14,140 nucleotides of DNA from UBA7398 sp964632545 (lineage in GTDB: Bacteria; Actinomycetota; Actinomycetes; Nanopelagicales; Nanopelagicaceae), in assembly GCA_964632545.1 (NCBI GenBank), contig CAZWBQ010000021.1:1-14140 (forward strand), written 5' to 3'. Within the stretch, counting starts at the first letter, position 1. Each line of letters starts with the position of its first letter. Below, piece by piece: positions 8,085 to 14,140 of this stretch. Under the pieces are notes generated by a model. The model made no database searches, was not told the origin of the DNA, and saw nothing but the letters and a program-made list of their open reading frames with translations. The translations under genes and the position numbers were made by a program.

Positions 8085-9296
8085 ATGGGGTCAACTTCTT
8101 TAGGTAAAGCTTTCAATCGTCTATGGAGTGCGAGTTTATCTAGCAATTTAGCTGATGGAATTCTCAATACTTCGGTTCCACTCCTTGCTGTTACTTTGAC
8201 TGAGAGTCCAGTTCAAATTTCGGCAATTACTGCGCTAGTTATGTTGCCTTGGCTCTTCTTTGCAATCCCAATTGGCGCTTTAGTAGATCGAGTTGATCGA
8301 AGGATGGCACTGGTATTTGCAAACTGTATGCGTTTCTTAATTGGTGCGCTCTTGGCAATCACGGTCTCCACGCATCTAATTAACATGCTTTGGCTTTATG
8401 TTTTTGTTTTTTCTATGGGAATCTGCGAAGTTTTAGTCGATACGACCGCGCAAGCGATGATTCCAAAGATGTTGGAAAAAGAGAACTACGAACGGGGAAA
8501 TTCTCGGTTAGCCATTTCCGAAAATGTAATTTCACAATTTGTTGGTTCGCCAATTAGCAGTGCGATTTTTGCCATCGCAATCTTCATCCCATTCTTTATA
8601 ACTAGCGCTGGGTATTTTATTGCAGCGCTATTTATTTTCTTTATACCGGCACAATTTCATGCAAGCATGAATAAAGATGAAGATCCAAATAAGAGTAAAG
8701 ATGGTTTTCTGGCAGAAATAAAATTTGGTATTAATTATCTTTATAACGATAAAAAAATCTTGCGATTGGTATTGACCACAACGGCACTAGGATTTTTCTT
8801 TTCAATGGCGACTGCTACAAATGTACTTTTTTTAATTAAAGTACTACATGTTAAAACTTCGCTCTTTGGCGCCGTTATGACCGTGCAAGCAATTGGTGGT
8901 ATTACCGGAGCATTCTTAACGCCTAAATTATCGCAGCGTTTTGGTAGGGGGAAAGTACTAGCTACGGCGATTGTGGCTTCCTCTATTCCAGTTTTCCTTA
9001 TAGGTTTCGCAACCAATATTTGGAATTTCTTACCTCTGACAGTTTTGATTGGGTTTTCAATCTCCGGCTGGAATATTCTGTTGATGTCTACTTACCAGCA
9101 TTTGATTCCAAATGAACTTTTCGGACGAATTCATGGCACTAGAAGAACTCTGGTCTGGGGAATGATGCCGTTTGGCTCCTTAATTGGCGGTGTAATTGCT
9201 ACCCATGGCTTACGGCTGCCATTCATTATTTGTGGAGCAATCGGTTCAACAATTGCTATTTTGAATTTCAAATTTTTGAAAAGTTTAAATGTTTAG
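8085..9296 (+). CDS. MFS transporter (EntS-like exporter group), last gene of the kynurenine operon
   Basis: This 403-residue polytopic inner-membrane protein has about ten to twelve hydrophobic segments in two halves, with a charged cytoplasmic loop around residues 193-212. The MFS motif A appears as GALVDRVDRR (64-73) between the second and third segments. The overall pattern (LWSASLSSNLADG at the N-terminus, IPNELFGRIHG in the second half) belongs to the MFS_3-type group that includes enterobactin exporter EntS and assorted drug and metabolite exporters. It starts 4 bases after the SGNH hydrolase and closes the operon. It could export an anthranilate-derived product or excess intermediates. 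Import of kynurenine is less typical for this group but not excluded. It is a clear paralogue of the MFS gene at 11398. Confidence 0.85.
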   Translation: MGSTSLGKAFNRLWSASLSSNLADGILNTSVPLLAVTLTESPVQISAITALVMLPWLFFAIPIGALVDRVDRRMALVFANCMRFLIGALLAITVSTHLINMLWLYVFVFSMGICEVLVDTTAQAMIPKMLEKENYERGNSRLAISENVISQFVGSPISSAIFAIAIFIPFFITSAGYFIAALFIFFIPAQFHASMNKDEDPNKSKDGFLAEIKFGINYLYNDKKILRLVLTTTALGFFFSMATATNVLFLIKVLHVKTSLFGAVMTVQAIGGITGAFLTPKLSQRFGRGKVLATAIVASSIPVFLIGFATNIWNFLPLTVLIGFSISGWNILLMSTYQHLIPNELFGRIHGTRRTLVWGMMPFGSLIGGVIATHGLRLPFIICGAIGSTIAILNFKFLKSLNV

Positions 9297-9337
9297 AGCA
9301 GATTTTGATCAATGGGCGAGTGAATTTTTATAACGCT

Positions 9338-9350
9338 TGACGCAGCGTCA
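9338..9350. promoter_or_regulatory. Perfect short palindrome TGACGC-A-GCGTCA
   Basis: Six-base arms flank a single central base, about 40 bases after the MFS stop and about 90 before yhhQ. It lacks a following T-tract, so it is more likely a protein-binding dyad than an intrinsic terminator. No regulator can be named. The rest of the 144-base gap (9297-9440) shows nothing else convincing apart from the promoter-proximal repeat at 9421-9440. Confidence 0.35.
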
Positions 9351-9420
9351 GTGGCAGATGTCGCACCAACCAGAACTATTGATGGCTATTGGATGGGGCT
9401 TTAAAAGCGTTCTTTTCAAG

Positions 9421-9440
9421 TTGCGTGATTTAATACGCAA
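9421..9440 (+). promoter_or_regulatory. Inverted repeat spanning a -10-like element, probable leaderless yhhQ promoter
   Basis: TTGCGT (9421-9426) and ACGCAA (9435-9440) are perfect inverted repeats with an 8-base spacer, and the second arm touches the ATG at 9441. The -10-like TTTAAT (9429-9434) lies mostly within the spacer and ends 6 bases before the ATG, the expected distance to a transcription start in leaderless actinobacterial genes. There is no Shine-Dalgarno sequence. A repressor bound to the repeat would block the -10 directly. Confidence 0.42.
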
Positions 9441-10118
9441 ATGCCATTAAACGAAATCAAAGAAGTAGCAGGTGCTCGCTACGCAAAATCAACGCAGAGC
9501 CTTTATCCATTTTTCGCAGCGGCTTTCTGCGGCTTGCTCTTAATCTCAAATATTGGCGCAACAAAGTTAATTCATTTTGGTCCAATCATTACTGATGGTG
9601 GTGCATTCCTCTTTCCATTGGTTTATATTGTGGGAGATGTTTTAACAGAAGTTTATGGTTTCAAGGCAGCGCGGAAAGTTATATTTATGGGCTTTGCGAT
9701 GGCAATTTTAGCTGCTTTCACTTTTTTCTTAGTACAAATTTCACCACCTGCTGATGGCTGGGAGAATCAACGCGCCTTTGAATCAATTTTGGGTTTTGTA
9801 CCTCGAATAGTTTTAGCAAGTGTTTGCGGGTTCTTGATCGGTCAACTTCTAAATTCTTGGTCACTTGCCCTTATTAAGGGCTACACCAAAGAGCGTAAAC
9901 TCTGGGTGCGATTAATCGGATCAACTGTGATTGGCGAACTCGCTGATACTTTAGTTTTCTGCACCATCGCTTTTTACGGAATTATTACTGGTAAAGATTT
10001 CTTAAATTATGTTGTAGTTGGTTATGTATACAAAACTCTATTAGAGGTAATACTGCTTCCAATTACTTACCCAACTATTGCATTTGTTAAAAGGAAAGAA
10101 CCGACTTACATTTCTTAA
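9441..10118 (+). CDS. yhhQ: Queuosine precursor transporter (YhhQ/DUF165 family)
   Basis: This 225-residue integral membrane protein has about six hydrophobic segments (roughly 22-40, 52-68, 78-100, 119-145, 158-182 and 188-214). It carries the family signature FPLVYIVGDVLTEVYGF (58-74) and GSTVIGELADTLVF (160-173). YhhQ (QPTR) proteins import the queuosine precursors preQ0/preQ1, or queuine in some lineages, for insertion into tRNA. The neighbouring convergent gene is tgt, the enzyme that inserts the base, which strongly supports the call. No queCDEF genes for de novo synthesis lie nearby. The start has no ribosome binding site and fits leaderless expression from the element at 9429-9434. 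Its stop codon is 2 bases from that of tgt, so the two transcripts must share or overlap their ends. Confidence 0.88.
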   Translation: MPLNEIKEVAGARYAKSTQSLYPFFAAAFCGLLLISNIGATKLIHFGPIITDGGAFLFPLVYIVGDVLTEVYGFKAARKVIFMGFAMAILAAFTFFLVQISPPADGWENQRAFESILGFVPRIVLASVCGFLIGQLLNSWSLALIKGYTKERKLWVRLIGSTVIGELADTLVFCTIAFYGIITGKDFLNYVVVGYVYKTLLEVILLPITYPTIAFVKRKEPTYIS

Positions 10119-10120
10119 GC

Positions 10121-11368
10121 CTATTGACCACGCCCAGCTTGGTATCTACCTAAGAAATCTTTTTTAAATTCAAAGAACTCGCGGTTATCAATGGCTTTTC
10201 GCATCTCGTCGACAAGTTTGATAATGAAGTACTCATTATGAATTGTGGCTAGCGTGGCTGCGAGAATTTCCTTGCCGCGGAATAAATGATTTAGATATGC
10301 TTTGGTGTAGTTCTGGCAGGTATAACAAATGCAACCGTCCTCGATTGGTGTGAAATCTCGTTTAAATGCCCCGTTAGAGACATTAAATCTGCCGGTATTT
10401 GTGTAGACCGCGCTGGTGCGCGCTTCCCGAGATGGCGCAACGCAATCAAATGTATCGGCGCCGTTTTCTACCCCTACAAAAAGATCGCTGGGTTCGCCAA
10501 TTCCCAGTAAATGACGGGGTTTATCGCGAGGCAGCTCTTCATTAACCCATTTCACAATTGTGCCCAAAGTTGATTTATCTAAAGCGCCACCGATGCCAAA
10601 TCCATCGAATTCAATTCCAGAATTTTCCATAGTTCCCAAATCTTTTGCGGCTTTGCGGCGCAAATCTTCATATTGCGCACCCTGCAAGACGCCAAAAAGT
10701 GCTTGATAAGGCTTACCAATCCGAGATTGCGTAATCGCTTGGTGTTCGGCTAAACAACGGAGCGCCCATAGTCGAGTCCGCTCTAAGGATTTCTCTTGGT
10801 ATTTACGAGTGTTATGAAGAGTTGTGCATTCATCGAAGGCAAAGATGATGTCCGCTCCAATTTGATGCTGCACTCTCATTGAAATTTCTGGAGTAAATCG
10901 GTGCATCGAACCATCGAGGTGTGATTTAAAAGTTACGCCTTCATCATCGACATGAGCCAACCGCTCTTTTTTATCCGCGATAACATCATCAGCTCTAAAA
11001 GTATCGGCATCCATGGCGATAACTTTCTTAAACCCGACGCCAAGTGACATAACTTGAAAGCCACCGCTATCGGTAAAAGTTGGTTTATCCCAATTCATAA
11101 ATTTAGAAAGTCCACCAGCTTCATCCAAAATATTGGAACCCGGTTGCAGGTATAGGTGATAAGCATTTGCCAGAAGCGCTTGTGCGCCAAGCTCTTTCAT
11201 AGATTCGGGAAGTACTGATTTAACAGTTGCTTTAGTACCAACAGGAATAAAAGCTGGCGTCTTAATTTCACCGTGGGGAGTCGATATAACGCCAGAGCGA
11301 CCTAGGCGATCACCGCCCGGCTCCGAAATTTCGGAGTTAATTTTAAAAGAGAAAGTTTTATCAGCCAT
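10121..11368 (-). CDS. tgt: tRNA-guanine transglycosylase (queuine/preQ1 insertion)
   Basis: TGT exchanges guanine-34 in the anticodon of tRNAs with GUN anticodons for a queuosine precursor. The 415-residue product shows DSGGFQVMSL (catalytic Asp100), HLDGSMHRFTPE (150-161), FDEC (178-181), HLLGIGEPSDLF (286-297) and TFDCVAPSREAR (nucleophile Asp308). It has an intact zinc site: C346, C348 and C351 in CICYTC, plus His377 in TIHN. It is about 40 residues longer than E. coli TGT, mainly from an insertion at about 112-142. The base-recognition loop reads GVLQGAQYEDLR instead of the GIVQGGVYEDLR I recall from E. coli, and APSREAR replaces MPTRNAR. These look like lineage variants of an active enzyme. 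There is no ribosome binding site before the ATG at 11368. It is transcribed divergently from an MFS gene across 29 bases and converges on yhhQ. Confidence 0.94.
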   Translation of the reverse strand: MADKTFSFKINSEISEPGGDRLGRSGVISTPHGEIKTPAFIPVGTKATVKSVLPESMKELGAQALLANAYHLYLQPGSNILDEAGGLSKFMNWDKPTFTDSGGFQVMSLGVGFKKVIAMDADTFRADDVIADKKERLAHVDDEGVTFKSHLDGSMHRFTPEISMRVQHQIGADIIFAFDECTTLHNTRKYQEKSLERTRLWALRCLAEHQAITQSRIGKPYQALFGVLQGAQYEDLRRKAAKDLGTMENSGIEFDGFGIGGALDKSTLGTIVKWVNEELPRDKPRHLLGIGEPSDLFVGVENGADTFDCVAPSREARTSAVYTNTGRFNVSNGAFKRDFTPIEDGCICYTCQNYTKAYLNHLFRGKEILAATLATIHNEYFIIKLVDEMRKAIDNREFFEFKKDFLGRYQAGRGQ

Positions 11369-11397
11369 TTGGGTTATCTAACCATTACCTTTACCCA
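11369..11397. promoter_or_regulatory. 29-base divergent tgt/MFS promoter region with dyad symmetry
   Basis: Two start codons face away from each other across 29 bases. TTGGGT at the left end (11369-11374) and ACCCAA at the right (11393-11398) form a perfect inverted repeat, and an inner dyad GGTTA-TC-TAACC lies at 11372-11383. On the plus strand TACCTT (11386-11391, TANNNT) ends 6 bases before the MFS ATG. On the minus strand a weaker TTAGAT (11376-11381) ends 7 bases before the tgt ATG. Neither gene has a Shine-Dalgarno sequence, so both transcripts are probably leaderless. Both -35 regions would fall inside the opposite gene. Confidence 0.45.
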
Positions 11398-12750
11398 ATG
11401 TGGAAGTTACGAAAATCCAAAGCAGATAATGGCAATGTTGGCCCACTAGGTGCTTCGTATTGGAAACTTTGGAGCGCAACTGCGATCAGCAATTTGGGCG
11501 ATGGCGTTTCGATGGTTGCTTATCCATGGCTAGCTTCAGCGATAACTCGATCGCCAATTTTGATTGCCTTAGCTGGCGTTGCTTCGCGGCTACCTTGGCT
11601 GATATTTACACTTCCAGCGGGTGTAATTACTGATCGCTTTGATCGCAAAAAAATTATTGTGGCGATGGATGCTGCCCGCGGATTTCTAACGATTTTTGTG
11701 GCTGTGATGGTTTATTGGAAAGCGGACTCACTTCCTAAGTTGAATGACCTCACAAAGCTCACTGATTTAAAAACTAATTGGCCACTTTATATAGTTGCAA
11801 TCGCTGCTTCCTTTCTCTTTGGTTGCGCTGAAGTTTTACGTGATAATACGGCTCAAACTTTCATGCCATCAGTTGTTAAAGAAGAACATCTAGAAAAAGC
11901 TAATGGCCAAATGTGGTCAGCTGAGTCGCTGACAAATAGCTTTATCGGACCACCTCTAGGTAGCTTTTTAATTGCAATCGCAGTATTCGTGCCGTTCTTC
12001 TTTGACGCCGCTTCCTTCTTTGTTGCAGTAGCGCTGCTCTCGACAATTACAACAATTGCAAAACCAATTTCAAATAGTGAAAGTGAAAGGAAAAAGAATA
12101 AACCAAATTTCCGTGCTGAGATAAAAGAGGGTTTTAATTGGCTCTGGTCCCACGAGTTACTTCGCCCAATGGCGATAATTCTTGGATCAATGAATGGGAT
12201 TTCATCTTTAGTTGGCGCCGCATTTATTTTATTCGCCCAAGAAATTTTGCATACTTCAGTATTAGCTTTCGCAATTTTGGGAACTTCAGGTGCGATTGGC
12301 GGAATGATCGGTGGAATTTATGGACCGAAGATTGCGAAAAAAATCGGAAGTGGACCTTCACTATTTTTAACTTTACTGATTACTCCAATATTTGAAATCG
12401 CGATTGGCTTTGTAAGTTCATGGCAAGTAGTTTGGTTACTTTCGGGCATCACTACCATTTTCGCCGTTTTATGGAACGTAATTACGGTTTCACTTAGGCA
12501 GAGCATTATTCCCACCCATCTATTAGGTCGAGTAAATAGCGTCTATCGATTCTTCGCTTGGGGAACGATTCCAATTGGCCTATTACTTGGTGGCGGATTG
12601 ATTACGGTGATGGAGCACCTGACCTCGAGGGAGTGGGCGCTTAGGACCCCGTATTTCGTAACTGGGGCGCTGGGCTTCATAATCCTGGCTTTTGCGGCCC
12701 CACGCCTAACTACCACCAAAATTGAGGCGGCTCGCGCGGAAAGCAAATGA
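11398..12750 (+). CDS. MFS transporter (EntS-like group), divergent from tgt
   Basis: This 450-residue MFS protein has two hydrophobic halves. Motif A is GVITDRFDRKK (75-85), and the N-terminus LWSATAISNLGDG and the second-half segment IPTHLLGRVN parallel the transporter at 8085. Relative to that paralogue it has a longer N-terminal tail (about 10 residues), an extra hydrophilic stretch at about 107-127 between segments three and four (KADSLPKLNDL...), and a longer charged C-terminal tail. The substrate is unknown; the group contains many exporters of small molecules. The start is the first ATG, 29 bases from tgt, with a leaderless-type -10 upstream. The last 120 or so coding bases are clearly richer in GC than the rest of the gene. 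No gene follows closely on the same transcript, so it is probably monocistronic. Confidence 0.85.
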   Translation: MWKLRKSKADNGNVGPLGASYWKLWSATAISNLGDGVSMVAYPWLASAITRSPILIALAGVASRLPWLIFTLPAGVITDRFDRKKIIVAMDAARGFLTIFVAVMVYWKADSLPKLNDLTKLTDLKTNWPLYIVAIAASFLFGCAEVLRDNTAQTFMPSVVKEEHLEKANGQMWSAESLTNSFIGPPLGSFLIAIAVFVPFFFDAASFFVAVALLSTITTIAKPISNSESERKKNKPNFRAEIKEGFNWLWSHELLRPMAIILGSMNGISSLVGAAFILFAQEILHTSVLAFAILGTSGAIGGMIGGIYGPKIAKKIGSGPSLFLTLLITPIFEIAIGFVSSWQVVWLLSGITTIFAVLWNVITVSLRQSIIPTHLLGRVNSVYRFFAWGTIPIGLLLGGGLITVMEHLTSREWALRTPYFVTGALGFIILAFAAPRLTTTKIEAARAESK

Positions 12751-12756
12751 AATAAC

Positions 12757-12782
12757 CCGCACTCTAAGCCTAAAAGTAGCGG
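12757..12782 (+). terminator. Weak stem-loop after the second MFS gene
   Basis: CCGCACT (12757-12763) can pair with AGT-A-GCGG (12775-12782), giving a 7-pair stem with one bulged base and an 11-base loop, 6 bases after the stop codon. The position suits a transcript end. It lacks a T-tract, so intrinsic termination would be inefficient, and the call is tentative. Confidence 0.25.
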
Positions 12783-12846
12783 AATTCTCATTGCCAAAAT
12801 GGGGCAAATTAGGGCAGACTCACGCGTCCAAAGCAAAATAGATAGC

Positions 12847-12870
12847 TGTGGGATCTGTCGACTTTCCACA
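12847..12870 (+). promoter_or_regulatory. Leader hairpin upstream of the substrate-binding protein gene
   Basis: TGTGGGA (12847-12853) pairs with TTCCACA (12864-12870): seven pairs, one of them G-U, around a 10-base loop containing the palindrome GTCGAC. It ends 17 bases before the ribosome binding site. It may stabilise the mRNA 5' end or be a protein-binding dyad on DNA. No T-tract follows, and the half-sites do not match the CRP/GlxR spacing. Confidence 0.35.
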
Positions 12871-12887
12871 ACTATCTCTTCTATCCC

Positions 12888-12893
12888 GAGGAG
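12888..12893 (+). promoter_or_regulatory. Strong Shine-Dalgarno of the substrate-binding protein gene
   Basis: GAGGAG sits 6 bases before the ATG at 12900 and is the best ribosome binding site in the window. It contrasts with the apparently leaderless starts of yhhQ, tgt and the MFS gene, and suggests high translation of the binding protein. Confidence 0.8.
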
Positions 12894-12899
12894 AAATAA

Positions 12900-14140
12900 A
12901 TGAAGTTAAATCGCCTTATGCGTGCTGCGCTTGCCGTAGTTGCAGCGGCTGGTCTAGCTATAGGAGTGATTGCACCTGCTCACTCTGCTGCGAAGACAAC
13001 CGTTTCAATTGTGCAAAGTAACGCGCTCACTGGATTAAATCCTGGAGTTTCTGAATACAACTTAACTTTCAACGTTGATGTTGGTGCAGTTTCAGGAATG
13101 GGTTTCACTTATTACGATAACAAACCAACACTTATTGATAACACTGCTTTCGGTTCTTACAAGATCGTAAGCAAGAAGCCATTCAAAGTTCAATACACCG
13201 TTAAAAAAGGGCGCCTCTGGTCAGATGGCACAGAAATAAACGGTATTGACTTACTACTAAGCCATATCACCTCAAATGATGCTTACTCTGAAATCGCAGG
13301 TCTAGGCGATCCAGGAGATGCTCGCGTAACTCCAGCCTTCAACTCAGGCGGATACGGCGGAATTTATTCGGAGAACGTGGTTGGACAACCAATTCTCTCT
13401 GCAGACAAAATGTCTGTAACGATTGAATATGCTACTCAAGTTCCTGACTGGCGCTTACTTGCACCTGGTCCATCCCCAGTCCACACGTTGGTCTTAATGG
13501 CTGAAGGAAAAACAAAACTCGGAACGATTGCTGAGAACAATGCAGCACGTGAGCGTTTCTATAAATACTTCACTACATATGACACTGCAAACTTAAAAAA
13601 GATTGCGAAGGTCTGGTCTGAGGATTACAACATCAATAAGGTGGATGCCTCAACTAACCCACTACTTCTTGTCTGCAATGGTCCGTTCATCGTTCAGAGC
13701 GCAGTACCAAATGGCGCTGTAACTATGGTTCGTAACGCAAAGTACAACTCAGGTCCAAAAGTAAAGGCCCTGCAGAAAGTTGTATTTAAAGTTATTGGCG
13801 ATGGCACAGCTGCTGCCCAAGCGCTTCAAAATGGCGAAGTAGATGTTTATGCTGGTCAACCAACTGGTGACGCTGTAGCTAAATTAAAGGCAATGGCACC
13901 AGCTGTAAAGATTATCGGCGGCGACCAAGCAGTCTATGAACATGTTGATATCCGCACCGGTACTGCTTTCGGTACTACCGATACTTACAATGGCGTATTC
14001 GCAGGAAATAGCCAAAAGGCGATTGACCTTCGTACCGCTGTGCTACTTGCATGGCCTCGTGAAGAAATCATTGAAAAGATTGTTAAGCCAATTAACCCAT
14101 CTGCTCAATTGATGAACTCATTGATGTACTTCAACAGCGA
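12900..14140 (+). CDS. ABC transporter substrate-binding protein, family 5 (peptide/oligopeptide type), partial
   Basis: The reading frame from the ATG at 12900 stays open to the window edge (413 codons), so the C-terminus is missing; family members are typically 500-600 residues. It begins with a Sec signal peptide: KLNRLMR, then a hydrophobic core to about residue 25, then PAHSAAK with cleavage near 29-31. No lipobox cysteine is present, unlike many Gram-positive binding proteins, which are lipoproteins. The mature part shows the family-5 pattern: SNALTGLNPGV, FTYYDNKPTLIDNTAF, VQYTVKKGRLWSDGTEI (WSDGT at 107-111), a late VVFKVIGDGTAAAQALQNGEVDVY, and RTAVLLAWPREEII. It would deliver oligopeptides or similar solutes to an ABC permease presumably encoded beyond the right edge. 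Codon use is shifted toward AAC, TAC, TTC and AAG compared with the AT-ending codons of the upstream genes, typical of high expression. Confidence 0.9.
   Translation, partial: MKLNRLMRAALAVVAAAGLAIGVIAPAHSAAKTTVSIVQSNALTGLNPGVSEYNLTFNVDVGAVSGMGFTYYDNKPTLIDNTAFGSYKIVSKKPFKVQYTVKKGRLWSDGTEINGIDLLLSHITSNDAYSEIAGLGDPGDARVTPAFNSGGYGGIYSENVVGQPILSADKMSVTIEYATQVPDWRLLAPGPSPVHTLVLMAEGKTKLGTIAENNAARERFYKYFTTYDTANLKKIAKVWSEDYNINKVDASTNPLLLVCNGPFIVQSAVPNGAVTMVRNAKYNSGPKVKALQKVVFKVIGDGTAAAQALQNGEVDVYAGQPTGDAVAKLKAMAPAVKIIGGDQAVYEHVDIRTGTAFGTTDTYNGVFAGNSQKAIDLRTAVLLAWPREEIIEKIVKPINPSAQLMNSLMYFNS

Noticed and set aside
9297..9440. Possible preQ1 riboswitch before the queuosine transporter
   Set aside because: I see no preQ1-type pseudoknot pattern, and the probable start of transcription is at the ATG, leaving no leader.
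9337..9450. Small open frame of 37 codons (TTG start, or ATG at 9358) upstream of and overlapping yhhQ
   Set aside because: It has no ribosome binding site, overlaps the likely yhhQ promoter and start, and its product (ending LRDLIRKCH) resembles nothing I recognise; chance opening is likely.
12791..12807. TTGCC/GGCAA inverted repeat as terminator of the MFS transcript
   Set aside because: It has only 5 base pairs, a 7-base loop and no T-tract; too weak to call.
12543..12869. 108-codon minus-strand frame across the MFS 3' end and intergenic region
   Set aside because: Mostly antisense to the MFS coding region; openness is explained by the GC-rich patch.

Overview
The window looks like a chromosomal segment of a low-GC, streamlined actinobacterium. 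Planktonic freshwater Nanopelagicales (acI: Planktophila/Nanopelagicus-type) would fit best. This is inferred from AT-rich coding sequence, near-zero intergenic distances, several starts that look leaderless, a mycobacterial-style two-gene 2-oxoacid:ferredoxin oxidoreductase (fused gamma-alpha subunit plus beta), and a small Cys-rich protein of a type I associate with Actinobacteria. No mobile element, rRNA, tRNA or CRISPR array is visible. Every base belongs to a gene or to a gap of 150 bases or less.

Layout. (1) 1-2924, minus strand: korA and korB overlap by 8 bases and are followed by the start of a small Cys-rich ORF that runs off the left edge. (2) 2925-3073: divergent regulatory region with a long imperfect dyad. 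(3) 3074-9296, plus strand: a compact six-gene operon, with gaps of 0 to 10 bases. It encodes kynureninase, a 2-aminobenzoate (anthranilate)-CoA ligase-like enzyme, an alpha/beta hydrolase resembling kynurenine formamidase, a short-chain dehydrogenase-like protein that lacks the catalytic tyrosine, an SGNH/GDSL hydrolase, and an MFS transporter. (4) 9441-11368: a queuosine-salvage pair in convergent orientation, a YhhQ-type precursor transporter and tRNA-guanine transglycosylase, with 2 bases between their stop codons. (5) 11398-12750: a second MFS transporter paralogous to the first, divergent from tgt across only 29 bases. (6) 12900-14140: the first 413 codons of a secreted family-5 ABC substrate-binding protein, cut by the right edge.

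How the genes may work together. The formamidase and kynureninase would turn N-formylkynurenine into kynurenine and then anthranilate plus alanine, and the ligase would trap anthranilate as its CoA thioester. Tryptophan/indoleamine dioxygenase is not in the window, nor are the known anthraniloyl-CoA-processing enzymes. The operon could therefore be fed by imported (formyl)kynurenine, or it could make an anthranilate-derived product handled by the SDR-like protein, the SGNH hydrolase and the exporter-type MFS protein. KorAB would oxidise 2-oxoglutarate, or another 2-oxoacid, with ferredoxin as electron acceptor. The queuosine genes point to salvage rather than de novo synthesis, at least locally.

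The most unusual items are the kynurenine-to-anthraniloyl-CoA operon with its degenerate SDR, and the dyad symmetries at three promoter regions: korA/kynU, upstream of yhhQ, and tgt/MFS.
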